Source of the DNA: Flagellimonas meishanensis
GTDB taxonomy: Bacteria > Bacteroidota > Bacteroidia > Flavobacteriales > Flavobacteriaceae
Direction: 5' to 3'
NCBI RefSeq assembly: GCF_019880545.1
Contig: NZ_JAINVW010000001.1
Coordinates: 1,302,001 to 1,366,000, forward strand
DNA length: 64,000 nucleotides
Shown: positions 17,011 through 27,043 of the stretch, in pieces
Layout of the letters: each line of letters starts with the position of its first letter
Numbering within the stretch: position 1 is the stretch's first letter
Notes under the pieces: model-generated
Databases searched by the model: none
Seen by the model: only the letters and a program-made list of their open reading frames with translations
Told to the model about the DNA's origin: nothing
Program-made: the position numbers and the translations under genes

Positions 17011-18051
17011 TTAGAATGAATTGATGACCAAAACCCCCTTGTTTCCAAATTTGTCCATGTTGGGCAAGGCAGTAACGGCATCTTCCAAGGAAATGGTTTT
17101 TTCAATAAGCTTTTCGGGGCTCAATTTTCCATTTTTTATCATCTCCAACATTTCAGGATACTTGAATGCCTGCATCCCGTGGCTGCCAACAATCTCCAGT
17201 TCGTTAGCAACAACCATGTCCATGGGTATTTTGGGATGTTTGTGCTCTCCGGTCATCAGGCCGACCTGGATGTGTTTGCCCCTTTTTCGCAAGTTGGCGA
17301 CAGAGTTGAAACAAGTAGCGGGATTTCCTAGGGCGTCGATGGAGACATGTGCCCCACCATTGGTCAGTGATTTCACCTGGGAGATCACATCTGTGGTTCT
17401 TTGGGCATTGATGGTTTCAACGGCACCCAATTCTTTGGCAAGGGCCAAAGTTTCATCATTGATGTCAATGGCAATAGTTTGAGCCCCCAGAGTATTGGCA
17501 ATCATAATGGCGGATAGTCCAACACCACCACAACCGTGTACGACAACAAATTGGCCCCCTCTGACTCCTCCCTGGTCAACAATGGCTCTGTACGCCGTTA
17601 TGAAACGACACCCCAAAAGTGCCGCAGTCTCATTGGAGATTTCCTCGGGCAGCTTAACCAAGTTAGTATCTGCAAATTCCACTACAACATATTCGGCAAA
17701 AGAACCCCAATGTGTAAACCCTGGTTGGGATTGATGGTCACATACTTGATGGTTGCCAGATTTGCATTCCCTGCACGTACCACAACCACACACAAAAGGT
17801 ACTGTTACACGGTCACCAATTTTGAACTGTTTTACATCCTTGCCCAAAGTCGCTATGGTTCCGGAAAATTCATGCCCCGGAACATGTGGTAATTTTATGT
17901 CTGCGTCGTGCCCCATCCATCCATGCCAGTCACTAAGACATAGGCCTGTGGCCTCCACTTTGATCACCACACCATGTTTATTAGGCACAGGATCGGGAAC
18001 CTGTTGAATGATTAATTTGCCCTGAAAGCTTTCATAAACCAGTGCTCTCAT
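17011..18051 (-). CDS. Zinc-dependent alcohol dehydrogenase family protein
   Basis: 346 residues, medium-chain dehydrogenase/reductase. Seen: catalytic-zinc ligands in [10 protein letters not shown] (Cys37) and PGHEFSGTI, the structural-zinc cluster [17 protein letters not shown] near residues 90-106, and the Rossmann motif GCGGVGLSA near residue 174 followed by IAIDIN; the Asp after the second strand suggests NAD+ rather than NADP+. The closing region GVLVINSF is normal. It oxidises an alcohol or reduces an aldehyde; the substrate is not deducible. It lies 39 bp downstream of the serine hydrolase gene, with which it may be cotranscribed. Confidence 0.92.
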   Translation of the reverse strand: MRALVYESFQGKLIIQQVPDPVPNKHGVVIKVEATGLCLSDWHGWMGHDADIKLPHVPGHEFSGTIATLGKDVKQFKIGDRVTVPFVCGCGTCRECKSGNHQVCDHQSQPGFTHWGSFAEYVVVEFADTNLVKLPEEISNETAALLGCRFITAYRAIVDQGGVRGGQFVVVHGCGGVGLSAIMIANTLGAQTIAIDINDETLALAKELGAVETINAQRTTDVISQVKSLTNGGAHVSIDALGNPATCFNSVANLRKRGKHIQVGLMTGEHKHPKIPMDMVVANELEIVGSHGMQAFKYPEMLEMIKNGKLSPEKLIEKTISLEDAVTALPNMDKFGNKGVLVINSF

Positions 18052-18090
18052 ATATATGAACCCTTTTCAAGTTTTATCCGTTTGGGATGC

Positions 18091-19368
18091 TCAATCCATC
18101 AGTGCCTGATAGACCAAAGCTCGTAGTTTGCCATGATCATCAATATTGACAGCCGGAATCAATTGGGTAAAATAGGCCACTATTAGCTCTTCGATGGGAT
18201 CTACCCAGTAGGTGGAGTGATAGGCACCGCCCCAACCATACTCCCCTTCGGAACCCAATACGCCACGTGAGCCCAAATTCTCTGTGGTGGCAAAGCCCAA
18301 TCCGAATCCGGTACCCTCTCCCCAGGGATACTTGATATCCCTTAAGTGGTTCACTGTCATAAGTTCCACGGTTTTGGGTGAAATAATGCGTTTCCCATTG
18401 AAAGTCCCCTTGTTGAGCATCATTTGTAGAAATTTAGCATAGTCCATGGCAGTGCTCAATAGCCCTGCCCCGCCCGAAAAGCTCTTTTTTGGGCCGTCCA
18501 CATAAGCTCCTTGGCCCACCATGCCACCGGGATTGGATGCCCTTTCCAATCCGTTTTCGGTTGCAGAATAGACGACGGCCAAGCGGTCCTTTTTTTCCAC
18601 GGGAAGGTAAAAGTGGGTGTCGGACATGCCCAAGGGGCCCAGGACGTTCTTTTCAAGGAAAACATCGAGGGGTTCTCCTGATACCACCTCTATCAGAGCG
18701 CCAAGAATATCTGTACTATAGCCATAAACAAATTGTTCTCCAGGTTGTGCATCGAAGGGTAGTCCAGCCATTCGGTTTACAGTGGCCTGAATTGGTTCGT
18801 CCCGATCTGCAAAATACCAGCCTTGTATTTTTGCTTCCTTCCAAAGATCTTGTGCAATTCCAGAACCATAGGAAACCCCTGAGGTATGTGTAAGCAGGTC
18901 ACGGATGGTTATGGGCCTTTCGGCTTTTACAATTGTATAAGAATCCCCTTCTTCTTTAACTGCAACCTTTGTTTCCATAAAGGCTGACAGATATTTGCCC
19001 ACAGGATCGGTGATAAGCAGTTTGCCCTCTTCTTGGAGTATCATAACACCGACACTTACTATGGCCTTGGTCTGTGAGGCGATTCGAAAAATGGAATTCT
19101 CGGTCATGGGAACATTGTTTTCCAAATCGTTCTTCCCGAAGGATTCCAAATAGACCAACTTACCTTTTCGTGCTACAAGCGCCACTCCACCTGAGAGTTC
19201 ACCCTTATTCGCATAATCCTGAAGGGTCTTGGTCAAAAACTCAAGGCGTTCTGGGGATATCCCCACTTGTTCGGCAGATACTTTTGCCAAATCTTGGCCA
19301 ATTAATGCAATATGGAACAGGAATGTGAGAAAAAGTATGATATGTCCATGGTTGAATGCTTTTTTCAT
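18091..19368 (-). CDS. Secreted serine hydrolase, beta-lactamase/penicillin-binding-protein class C type
   Basis: 425 residues with a signal peptide of about 24 residues (FLFHIALIGQ). Seen: the SxxK nucleophile motif in FRIASQTKAIVSV (Ser near residue 95), TIRDLLTHTSGVSYG, the second motif as YGYSTDILGALIEVVSGE, and GYGWGGAYHSTYWVDP in place of the third motif. It belongs to the large family of periplasmic esterases and peptidases related to AmpC (EstB-like); beta-lactam resistance should not be assumed. Its start overlaps the stop of the small membrane protein upstream by 4 bp, so the two are translationally coupled. Confidence 0.92.
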   Translation of the reverse strand: MKKAFNHGHIILFLTFLFHIALIGQDLAKVSAEQVGISPERLEFLTKTLQDYANKGELSGGVALVARKGKLVYLESFGKNDLENNVPMTENSIFRIASQTKAIVSVGVMILQEEGKLLITDPVGKYLSAFMETKVAVKEEGDSYTIVKAERPITIRDLLTHTSGVSYGSGIAQDLWKEAKIQGWYFADRDEPIQATVNRMAGLPFDAQPGEQFVYGYSTDILGALIEVVSGEPLDVFLEKNVLGPLGMSDTHFYLPVEKKDRLAVVYSATENGLERASNPGGMVGQGAYVDGPKKSFSGGAGLLSTAMDYAKFLQMMLNKGTFNGKRIISPKTVELMTVNHLRDIKYPWGEGTGFGLGFATTENLGSRGVLGSEGEYGWGGAYHSTYWVDPIEELIVAYFTQLIPAVNIDDHGKLRALVYQALMD

Positions 19369-19766
19369 GGCTGGCTCGATTTATTTCTATCAATAAAAAT
19401 ACTCGATATGAGCAATACAAAAGCCACCCCAAACCCCAAAACGCCAATATTGACACCTAGCAGGGTCTTTTCGCTTCCGTCCAAATACTTCATGGAGCCT
19501 CCATAGAGTTCTTTAAGCAAGAAGGCCAACAAGAACCCACCGGTAACGAGCAAGCTGAGAATCAAACTTATTTTGGTTTCTTTCTTGACCCAAACCAGCC
19601 AAAGGCACAATACCCCGATGCCGGAATTCGTGAGGAGTTGCCAAACTTCGTGGATGCGCACATGCGGGGTCCAATCGGGATTAAAAACGTGGGTGCTGTT
19701 GATTTCCAAAAAAGGCACGGCCACTGCAAAAAGCAGTACACTGAAGGTGATCACATATTTTTTCAT
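19365..19766 (-). CDS. Small four-helix membrane protein of unknown function
   Basis: 133 residues from the preferred ATG at 19766, where MKKYVITFSVLLFAVAVPFL gives a natural first membrane helix; a longer reading from 19811 adds 15 polar residues and is less likely. Seen: helix 1 at the N-terminus, then an extracytoplasmic segment HVFNPDWTPHVRIHEVWQL with several His and Asp, and three further helices. The arrangement recalls small integral proteins of the DUF6640 type, but I am not certain. It overlaps the serine hydrolase start by 4 bp. Confidence 0.7.
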   Translation of the reverse strand: MKKYVITFSVLLFAVAVPFLEINSTHVFNPDWTPHVRIHEVWQLLTNSGIGVLCLWLVWVKKETKISLILSLLVTGGFLLAFLLKELYGGSMKYLDGSEKTLLGVNIGVLGFGVAFVLLISSIFIDRNKSSQP

Positions 19767-19864
19767 GGAAAACTGATTTAAAGTTGCTCTATAAAAAGGG
19801 CCATTTTCCAATAAAAGTAATCAAATTGGGTGTGCTGAGGTGTTTTTAGGGATTTGGACGAGGA

Positions 19865-20479
19865 CTAAAACAAACCATGTATCTCGCCATCAATACGGCT
19901 GATCACTTCCCCAAGGTCCTCCGGCTCATCGACAAAGTTGAGTTTGTCCACATCAAAAATGAGCAATTTGCCCTTTTCATACGTGTTCACCCAGGCCTCG
20001 TAGCGTTCGTTCAACCTGCTTAGGTAGTCAATGGAGATTGAGTTTTCATATTCACGACCCCTTTTGTGTATCTGGTTTACTAAATTGGGAATGGAACTCC
20101 GTAAATAGATCAACAGGTCAGGGGGTTGCACCAAACTTTCCATTAGCTCAAAAAGGCTCTTGTAATTTTCAAAGTCCCTGTTGGTCATCAGGCCCATGGC
20201 GTGGAGGTTGGGAGCAAATATGTGGGCATCCTCATATATGGTTCGGTCCTGGATCACATTTTTCCCACTTTCCCTAATCCTTAGAATCTGTCGGTAGCGA
20301 CTGTTCAAAAAGTAAATCTGCAAATTGAAGCTCCAGCGTTCCATCTGGGTGTAAAAATCATCCAGGTATGGGTTGTCCACCACATCCTCAAAATGCGCGT
20401 CCCACTTGTAGTGTTTTGCCAACAAATTGGTGAGTGTGGTCTTTCCGGCTCCAATGTTGCCCGCTACCGCAATATGCAT
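19865..20479 (-). CDS. Deoxynucleoside kinase
   Basis: 204 residues, cytosolic. Phosphorylates deoxynucleosides at the 5' position with ATP for salvage. Seen: P-loop GNIGAGKTTL at residues 7-16, EDVVDNPYLDDFY, the DRTIYEDAHIFA segment (Lid/DRS region), and LIYLRSSIPNLVNQIHKRGR with the arginines of the lid. This is the dGK/dCK/TK2-like family common in Bacteroidota and Firmicutes; which base it prefers is not visible. It complements the nucleoside importer at 5818 and thyA. It is divergent from metK across a 286-bp spacer that holds the metK promoter. Confidence 0.93.
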   Translation of the reverse strand: MHIAVAGNIGAGKTTLTNLLAKHYKWDAHFEDVVDNPYLDDFYTQMERWSFNLQIYFLNSRYRQILRIRESGKNVIQDRTIYEDAHIFAPNLHAMGLMTNRDFENYKSLFELMESLVQPPDLLIYLRSSIPNLVNQIHKRGREYENSISIDYLSRLNERYEAWVNTYEKGKLLIFDVDKLNFVDEPEDLGEVISRIDGEIHGLF

Positions 20480-20593
20480 AAAGTGTTAGTGTTTTTGATT
20501 AGGAAAACGTGACCCGCAATATACAAAGTATATCCAGACAGGGAAAAAAAACTAGGTAAAATGAAGTGGGTCTGGTCGACTAAAAACAAAGTT

Positions 20594-20622
20594 TTGAAAT
20601 TTCATTCAAATACGTACTTTTG
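20594..20622 (+). promoter_or_regulatory. Promoter of metK
   Basis: TTG at 20594-20596, an 18-bp spacer and TACTTTTG at 20615-20622, close to the Bacteroidota TTG-N19-TAnnTTTG pattern. A leader of roughly 135 nt would follow; no SAM-box elements are present in it. Confidence 0.6.
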
Positions 20623-20765
20623 CCATCAAAATGAGGAGAGATTTGACTGATTGCAACCTCTAAAAATGCTAAAGCAGTTTATCCCAAATGCAATTTGGGT
20701 TTCTCCGCCGAGATTTGTAAACTCCTTTGGGCCATTCCGTCAAATACTGTCCATAACATTAAAGA

Positions 20766-22019
20766 ATGGCATATTTATTTACCTCAGAATCTGTAAGTGA
20801 AGGACACCCTGATAAAGTGGCGGACCAGATAAGCGATGCCCTACTGGACCATTTCTTGGCTTTTGACCCAGAGAGCAAAGTGGCCTGCGAAACCTTGGTG
20901 ACCACCGGACAGGTGGTTTTGGCGGGTGAAGTGAAGAGCGATACCTATTTGGATGTGCAGAACATAGCACGGGAGGTGATCAACAAAATTGGCTACACCA
21001 AAGGGGAATATCAGTTTAGTGGGGATTCCTGCGGGGTAATCTCTTTGATCCATGAGCAATCCCAGGACATAAATCAAGGTGTGGATCGTGGTAGCAAGGA
21101 GGAGCAGGGGGCAGGCGACCAAGGGATGATGTTCGGGTATGCCACCAAGGAAACCGAGAACTATATGCCCTTGGCCCTGGACATTTCGCACAAAATGTTG
21201 CAGACTTTGGCGGACCTGCGCAGGGAAGGCAAGCGGATCCCGTATTTGCGTCCCGATGCCAAGGCGCAGGTGACCATTGAATATTCAGATGACAACGTTC
21301 CGCAACGCATTGATACCATTGTTATTTCCACCCAACATGATGAGTTTGCCTCCGATTCGGAAATGTTGGACAAGATCAAAAACGATATAACCAATATTCT
21401 TATTCCTGAGGTAAAAAAATTGCTGCCTGAGAATATCCAAAAACTTTTTAACGACAAGATCAAGTACCATATTAATCCAACCGGCAAGTTTGTGATTGGA
21501 GGACCCCATGGCGACACAGGCCTTACCGGACGTAAGATCATTGTGGACACCTATGGCGGAAAAGGGGCTCACGGGGGTGGTGCCTTTAGCGGAAAAGATC
21601 CCAGCAAGGTGGACCGGAGTGCAGCATATGCAGCCCGACACATTGCCAAAAATTTGGTGGCCGCAGGTGTCGCTGATGAAATATTGGTACAAGTGAGCTA
21701 TGCCATTGGCGTAGTGGAGCCAACTTCCATCTTTGTGGATACGCATGGCACTGCCAATGTGGATATGAACGATGGTGACATTGCCAAGATAGCTTCTGAC
21801 CTGTTCGATATGCGTCCCTTTGCCATTGAAGAACGATTGAAGCTGCGCAATCCAATTTATCTGGAAACTGCCGCTTACGGTCATATGGGCAAGCAACCGA
21901 GGACCTTGACGAAGGTTTTTGAATCACCCTACAACGGACGCATTGAAAAGGAAGTGGAACTCTTCACATGGGAGAAATTGGACATGGTAGATGAGGTAAA
22001 GAAAGCGTTTCAGCTATAA
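20766..22019 (+). CDS. metK: S-adenosylmethionine synthetase
   Basis: Forms SAM from methionine and ATP in the cytosol. 417 residues, about 30 longer than E. coli MetK. Seen: [40 protein letters not shown] with the signature [44 protein letters not shown], and [16 protein letters not shown]. All catalytic and metal-binding residues of the family appear conserved. Notably the SAM riboswitch lies after metK, before metY, so metK itself is not under it. It begins the long sulfur/methionine region. Confidence 0.98.
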   Translation: MAYLFTSESVSEGHPDKVADQISDALLDHFLAFDPESKVACETLVTTGQVVLAGEVKSDTYLDVQNIAREVINKIGYTKGEYQFSGDSCGVISLIHEQSQDINQGVDRGSKEEQGAGDQGMMFGYATKETENYMPLALDISHKMLQTLADLRREGKRIPYLRPDAKAQVTIEYSDDNVPQRIDTIVISTQHDEFASDSEMLDKIKNDITNILIPEVKKLLPENIQKLFNDKIKYHINPTGKFVIGGPHGDTGLTGRKIIVDTYGGKGAHGGGAFSGKDPSKVDRSAAYAARHIAKNLVAAGVADEILVQVSYAIGVVEPTSIFVDTHGTANVDMNDGDIAKIASDLFDMRPFAIEERLKLRNPIYLETAAYGHMGKQPRTLTKVFESPYNGRIEKEVELFTWEKLDMVDEVKKAFQL

Positions 22020-22058
22020 AAGATTGCCAAATATTAGGAATTTAGAATTTTCCGTCCC

Positions 22059-22066
22059 TATATTTG
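22059..22066 (+). promoter_or_regulatory. Putative -7 box before the first SAM riboswitch
   Basis: TATATTTG matches TAnnTTTG and would start transcription just upstream of the riboswitch aptamer, giving the metY operon its own promoter after metK. Confidence 0.5.
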
Positions 22067-22095
22067 CAGCTCAAAGTTCAAACACGTATTGATTA

Positions 22096-22215
22096 GTTAT
22101 CAAGAAAGGTGGAGGGAATAGACCCTATGAAGCCTTAGCAACCCTTGGGCCCTTCCGATGGCCATCGGAACCAAGAAGGTGCTAAATTCTATCCCAAAAA
22201 GAGGGAATAGATAAC
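22096..22215 (+). ncRNA. SAM-I (S-box) riboswitch upstream of metY
   Basis: The conserved S-box core is legible: GTTATCAAGAAAGGTGGAGGG, then GAAGCCTTAGCAACC and AAGGTGCTAAATTC, closed by the P1 stem GTTATC (22096-22101) with GATAAC (22210-22215). P3 is the hairpin around CCGATGGCCATCGG. Binding of SAM would lower expression of metY and the genes after it. A weak candidate expression platform is the CCTATGG / CCACAGG stem at 22262-22285 followed by a T-rich tract; its pairing has one mismatch, so the mechanism (termination or translation block) is not settled. Confidence 0.95.
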
Positions 22216-22333
22216 GACAATCGACATATTTCGATTTCACTTTCTTATAACTTTTTGATTTCCTATGGGCTGCAAGGTCCACAGGGTTTGACTTTTTATT
22301 TTATCGATTTAATAATTTAAAAAGACAAAAATC

Positions 22334-23632
22334 ATGAGTGATCAAAAATTTTCTACCAACGCCCTGCACGCAGGACACGATGTAAAAGCAAACGGGGGAA
22401 CACGTGCAGTTCCCATTTACCAAAGCACAGCTTATGTATTCAACGATTCGGACCATGCAGCCAATCTTTTTTCCTTGGCGGAGTTTGGCAATATTTATAC
22501 CCGGATCAACAATCCGACCAACGATATTCTCGAACAGCGCTTGGCGGCCCTGGAAGGTGGAATTGCCTCCGTGGTCACATCCTCCGGAACGGGAGCCATC
22601 AATACGGCTTTGCTGGTGCTTTTGAAAGCGGGTGACCATATTGTGGCATCCAACAGCCTCTATGGGGGTACCTACAATCTGTTTAGTGTCACGTTGCCCC
22701 GTTTGGGCATCACCACCACATTTGTGGATCCATCGGACCCTGCCAACTTTGGTAAAGCGGTTCAAGAAAACACTAGGGCATTTTTTGTGGAGTCCCTAGG
22801 AAACCCAAAGTTGGACGTTTTAGATCTAAAGGCTATTTCCAGCGAAGCCAAGGCGGCTAAAGTTCCTTTTATCGTGGACAATACCGTGGCGTCGCCAGCA
22901 CTTTTGAATCCGATTGAGCATGGTGCCAATATCGTAATACACTCATTGACCAAATACATCAACGGAAACGGTACTGCTCTTGGTGGAGCCATAATTGATG
23001 CGGGAACCTTTGACTGGGCCAACGGAAAATTCCCGGAATTTACGGAACCATCCCCAGGGTACCACGGTCTTGTATATCACGATGCGTTGGGTCCGGCGGC
23101 ATTTATTGCCAAGGTCCGAATAGAGGGATTACGTGACCACGGTGCCTGTTTGAGTCCTTTTAACGCCTTCCAGATAATACAAGGTCTTGAAACATTGGAG
23201 ATCCGTATGAAAAAGCACAGCGAGAATGCCTTGGCCTTGGCCCAATGGCTGGAGCAACGCGATGAGGTTTCATGGGTAAATTATCCAGGATTGCAGTCCA
23301 GTGCGTATAAAGCGCTATCAGATGCCTATTTGCCCAATGGCCAGAGCAGTATTGTCACTTTTGGTGTAAAAGGAGGTTTTGAGTCAGCCAAAAAAATTGC
23401 GGATGAAACGAAAATTTTCTCACTGTTGGCCAATATTGGGGATACCAAATCATTGATCATCCATCCGGCAAGTACAACACATCAACAACTAAGTGATGCC
23501 GACCAACAGTCCACTGGAGTGACCAAAGACTTGATACGACTTTCCGTTGGGTTGGAAGCCCTTTCAGACCTTCAAGCAGATCTGGAACAAGCTTTTGCCA
23601 CTATTGACAAAAAAGTGTTGTTGGGATCATAG
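22334..23632 (+). CDS. metY: O-acetylhomoserine sulfhydrylase (aminocarboxypropyltransferase)
   Basis: A PLP enzyme that joins sulfide to O-acetylhomoserine, giving homocysteine. 432 residues, the usual length for the MetY group. Seen: ALHAGHDVKANGGTRAVPIYQ at the N-terminus, NIYTRINNPTNDILEQRLAALEGG, VIHSLTKYINGNGTALGG with the PLP lysine, GLRDHGACLSPFNAFQII, and HPASTTHQQL near the end. It is the first gene after the SAM riboswitch. The acetyl-donor substrate is made by the MetX part of the next gene, and sulfide by the sulfite reductase at 29573. A gap of 24 bp to the next gene supports one operon. Confidence 0.95.
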   Translation: MSDQKFSTNALHAGHDVKANGGTRAVPIYQSTAYVFNDSDHAANLFSLAEFGNIYTRINNPTNDILEQRLAALEGGIASVVTSSGTGAINTALLVLLKAGDHIVASNSLYGGTYNLFSVTLPRLGITTTFVDPSDPANFGKAVQENTRAFFVESLGNPKLDVLDLKAISSEAKAAKVPFIVDNTVASPALLNPIEHGANIVIHSLTKYINGNGTALGGAIIDAGTFDWANGKFPEFTEPSPGYHGLVYHDALGPAAFIAKVRIEGLRDHGACLSPFNAFQIIQGLETLEIRMKKHSENALALAQWLEQRDEVSWVNYPGLQSSAYKALSDAYLPNGQSSIVTFGVKGGFESAKKIADETKIFSLLANIGDTKSLIIHPASTTHQQLSDADQQSTGVTKDLIRLSVGLEALSDLQADLEQAFATIDKKVLLGS

Positions 23633-23656
23633 AAAATCAAAGTACATCTTAATCAT

Positions 23657-26600
23657 ATGCTACAACACCTAAAAATAGACCATTTTAAAGCCGAAAGCGG
23701 GGTTGTCCAAGATTTAAGGCTGTCCTATCAGCTGTTTGGTCAACCTCTGCATTCGGCACCCATAGTTTTGGTCAATCATGCTCTTACTGGCAACTCCAAT
23801 GTCACCGGTGATCAGGGTTGGTGGTCCGATTTGATCGGGGAGGGCAAGTGCATCGATACAGAAGTGTATTCGATTTTGGCCTTCAATATTCCGGGGAATG
23901 GCTATGATAGTTTTGTAGTTGAAAATTACAAGGATTTTGTTGCCGGTGATGTGGCCCGTATCTTTCTTTTGGGACTGGAACAATTGAAAATAGACCGATT
24001 GTTCGCCATCATTGGAGGTTCGTTGGGAGGAGGAATCGCATGGGAAATGGCTGCGAAATGTCCAAACATTACGCAGCATTTGATCCCCGTGGCCTCAGAC
24101 TGGAAATCCACCGATTGGTTGATTGCGAATTGTCAAATCCAAGAACAGTTTTTGGTCAATTCCAAACAGCCGGTCCATGATGCCCGCATGCACGCCATGC
24201 TCTGCTACCGCACCCCCGAATCCTTTAAGGAAAGATTCAAGCGAAGCACCAATGAGGAGCTGCAGGTGTTCAATGTGGAAAGTTGGTTGATGCACCATGG
24301 AAAGAAATTGCAGGAGCGCTTTCAATTGTCCGCCTACAAATTGATGAACCAATTGTTGAAGACCATTGATATTACCAGAAATGGTGAGGCTGCCTTCAAA
24401 GCACTTCAAGAAAGCGATACCCAAATCCATATCATTGGGGTCAATTCCGATCTTTTCTTTAGCGCTGAAGAGAATAAAGAGACTTTTAGGAGATTGGCCC
24501 AGGCCAATGCCAATGTCACCTACGGTGAGGTGCAATCATTGCACGGCCACGACGCCTTTTTGATGGAGTTTGAACAGTTGGAAAAGTTGTTGGAACCGGT
24601 TTTTCAGAAAGACAGAAAGCTGGAACGCATCAAGATTTTAAAATTTGGAGGTAAATCCTTGTCCAATGGCGAGGGCATCCAAAGGGTATTGAGTATTATT
24701 TCGGAAAAAGCAGAGGCAAAAGAGCATTTTGCCGTTGTGGTCTCGGCAAGGGGCAGGGCAACGGATGCATTGGAGGCCATGTTGGTCCAAGCTTCCAAGG
24801 GACAGGATTTTGATAAGGAATTGGAACTGTTTTCCAACTATCAAAAAGAAGGTTTGAATGACGCAAATATTGAACCGGAACTCCAGGCCATCCAAAGGAT
24901 ACTTCAAGGGGTTTCATTGTCAGGGGATTACAGTTTAAAGACCAAGGATGAATTGTTGTCGTATGGGGAGCTGATTTCTGGGAAGTATGTCACCGCAATG
25001 CTCAACTCATTGGGAGTAAAAGCACAATTGTTGGATTCCAGAACCTTGATCAAAACGGACGACAATTACAACAACGCCGAAGTGGACGAACGGATTTCCA
25101 AGGAAAATGTGATCCGTCGTTTCCACGAATTGGAATATGGTGTTGTTCCTGTGGTAACGGGATTCATTGCCTCCAACCATGAAGGCGCCACGACTACCTT
25201 GGGCCGCAACGGCACCAATTATTCTGCAGCTTTGCTGGCCAACTTTTTGGATGCTTCGGAACTCGTCAATTACACCCACGTAGATGGTATTTTTACTGCC
25301 AACCCCGATTTGGTGCCCGAAGCCAAGCTCATTGATGTGATTTCGTATGATGAGGCCAACGAACTGGCGAATTTTGGAGCTAACATTTTGCACGCAAAGA
25401 CCATAATCCCCCTCATAGAAAAAAATATTCCCTTGCGCATATGCAATACCTTCAACGATACCAATAAAGGCACCTTGATCGGGCCCAAAACGGACAATGG
25501 GGGCATCAAGTCACTGTCGGTTTTGGAAAATATGGCCTTGATCAATTTGGAAGGCAGGGGGCTTTTGGGCAAAGTAGGTGTTGATGCCCGTATTTTTAGA
25601 ACCTTGGGTCAAAATGGCATCAGTGTGGGTATAATTTCCCAAGGCTCCTCCGAGCGGGGGATAGGTTTGGTGGTGGATTCTTCAAAGGCACAAAAAGCCA
25701 AAAAGGTATTGGATCTGGAGTTTGAAACCGATTACTCCTCGCATGACATCACCCAAATCACTGTGGAAAGCGATGTTTCGGTCATTTCCATAGTTGGTAT
25801 GGATCTCAGCAGCTTCCACAAACCCTTCAATGCGTTGGTTAAAAATCAGGTTGTCCCCTTGCTTTTCAACAATACGGTCACCGGGAAGAACGTGAGCTTG
25901 GTAATAAGGAAAAAGGATTTGCACAAGGCGGTCAACGTGGTGCACGGACAAATCTTCGGAATAGCCAAGAAAGTAAATCTTGCCATTTTCGGGCATGGAA
26001 ACGTAGGCGGTACAATGATTGACCAAATCTTGGATTCCCAAAAAAATATCATTCACCGTAAGGGGATGGATATTCGCATTTTTGCGGTGGCCAATTCCAA
26101 AAAAGCATTGCTTCATTCCGGAGGGATAAGTTCCGATTGGAAAAAAAGATTGGACACGGAGGGAAGGGAATATCAGATTGATGATATCATCGCATTCGCC
26201 CAAAAATACCATCTGGAAAACTTGATTGCCGTGGACAATACCGCGAGCAGTGTTTTTGTGAAAAACTACGAATCCCTTATCCAGAATGGATTTGATTTGG
26301 TCTCTTCCAACAAAATTGCCAATACGTTGGATTTTGAAAGTTATAGATCCATCCGGAAGCTTTTGAACAAGAATCAAAAACAGTACCTGTACGAAACCAA
26401 TGTGGGGGCCGGTCTCCCATTGATAGATACGATAAAGCTCCTGCATCTTTCCGGAGAGAACATCACAAGGATCAAAGGCGTGTTTTCTGGTTCGTTGAGT
26501 TACATTTTCAACACTTTTTCCGAAGGAGAAGCCAAATTCTCCACTATCGTGAAGGAAGCCATGAAAAATGGTTATACCGAACCCGACCCACGTGAAGATC

Positions 26601-27043
26601 TATCAGGAAATGATGTAGGCAGAAAACTGTTGATCTTGGCCAGGGAACTCGATCTACAGAATGAGTTTTCGGACATTTCCATAGAAAATTTGATTCCCAA
26701 GGAGTTGCAATCCGTTGGTCTTGAAGATTTTATTTCAAACATGGAGACCTTGGATCCCATATTCGATACCATCAAAAAGAAACAAAAAGAAGGTCATGTG
26801 CTGCGGTATGTGGGAGATCTTCACGGTGATTTACAACAGGACAAGGGTGTTTTGGACGTGAAACTGGTGTCTGTACCCAAACAGAGTGCATTGGGGCAGG
26901 TGAAAGGTTCGGATTCCATTATTGAGATTTATACCGAGTCTTATGGTGCTAACCCATTGGTTATCCAAGGTGCAGGTGCAGGTGCTGCAGTGACCGCAAG
27001 AGGGGTATTCGGTGATATTTTAAGAATAGCGGAAAAGATATGA
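23657..27043 (+). CDS. thrA: Trifunctional homoserine O-acetyltransferase-like / aspartate kinase / homoserine dehydrogenase
   Basis: 1128 residues. Residues 1-315 form a MetX-like alpha/beta hydrolase with VNHALTGNSNVTG and GWWSDLIGEGKCIDT; the triad is intact as Ser122 (GGSLGGG), Asp265 and His298 (GHDAF). From about 325 comes aspartokinase: KILKFGGKSLSNG (canonical KFGGTS, Thr replaced by Lys333), GRNGTNYSAAL, HVDGIFTANP, then ACT repeats (about 615-770). From about 772 comes homoserine dehydrogenase: IFGHGNVGGT, SSNKIANT and YTEPDPREDLSGNDVGRK. One chain could thus carry aspartate (with separate semialdehyde dehydrogenase) through homoserine to O-acetylhomoserine, the substrate of metY. 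It overlaps the next gene by 4 bp. The fusion recurs in Flavobacteriaceae. Confidence 0.94.
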   Translation: MLQHLKIDHFKAESGVVQDLRLSYQLFGQPLHSAPIVLVNHALTGNSNVTGDQGWWSDLIGEGKCIDTEVYSILAFNIPGNGYDSFVVENYKDFVAGDVARIFLLGLEQLKIDRLFAIIGGSLGGGIAWEMAAKCPNITQHLIPVASDWKSTDWLIANCQIQEQFLVNSKQPVHDARMHAMLCYRTPESFKERFKRSTNEELQVFNVESWLMHHGKKLQERFQLSAYKLMNQLLKTIDITRNGEAAFKALQESDTQIHIIGVNSDLFFSAEENKETFRRLAQANANVTYGEVQSLHGHDAFLMEFEQLEKLLEPVFQKDRKLERIKILKFGGKSLSNGEGIQRVLSIISEKAEAKEHFAVVVSARGRATDALEAMLVQASKGQDFDKELELFSNYQKEGLNDANIEPELQAIQRILQGVSLSGDYSLKTKDELLSYGELISGKYVTAMLNSLGVKAQLLDSRTLIKTDDNYNNAEVDERISKENVIRRFHELEYGVVPVVTGFIASNHEGATTTLGRNGTNYSAALLANFLDASELVNYTHVDGIFTANPDLVPEAKLIDVISYDEANELANFGANILHAKTIIPLIEKNIPLRICNTFNDTNKGTLIGPKTDNGGIKSLSVLENMALINLEGRGLLGKVGVDARIFRTLGQNGISVGIISQGSSERGIGLVVDSSKAQKAKKVLDLEFETDYSSHDITQITVESDVSVISIVGMDLSSFHKPFNALVKNQVVPLLFNNTVTGKNVSLVIRKKDLHKAVNVVHGQIFGIAKKVNLAIFGHGNVGGTMIDQILDSQKNIIHRKGMDIRIFAVANSKKALLHSGGISSDWKKRLDTEGREYQIDDIIAFAQKYHLENLIAVDNTASSVFVKNYESLIQNGFDLVSSNKIANTLDFESYRSIRKLLNKNQKQYLYETNVGAGLPLIDTIKLLHLSGENITRIKGVFSGSLSYIFNTFSEGEAKFSTIVKEAMKNGYTEPDPREDLSGNDVGRKLLILARELDLQNEFSDISIENLIPKELQSVGLEDFISNMETLDPIFDTIKKKQKEGHVLRYVGDLHGDLQQDKGVLDVKLVSVPKQSALGQVKGSDSIIEIYTESYGANPLVIQGAGAGAAVTARGVFGDILRIAEKI

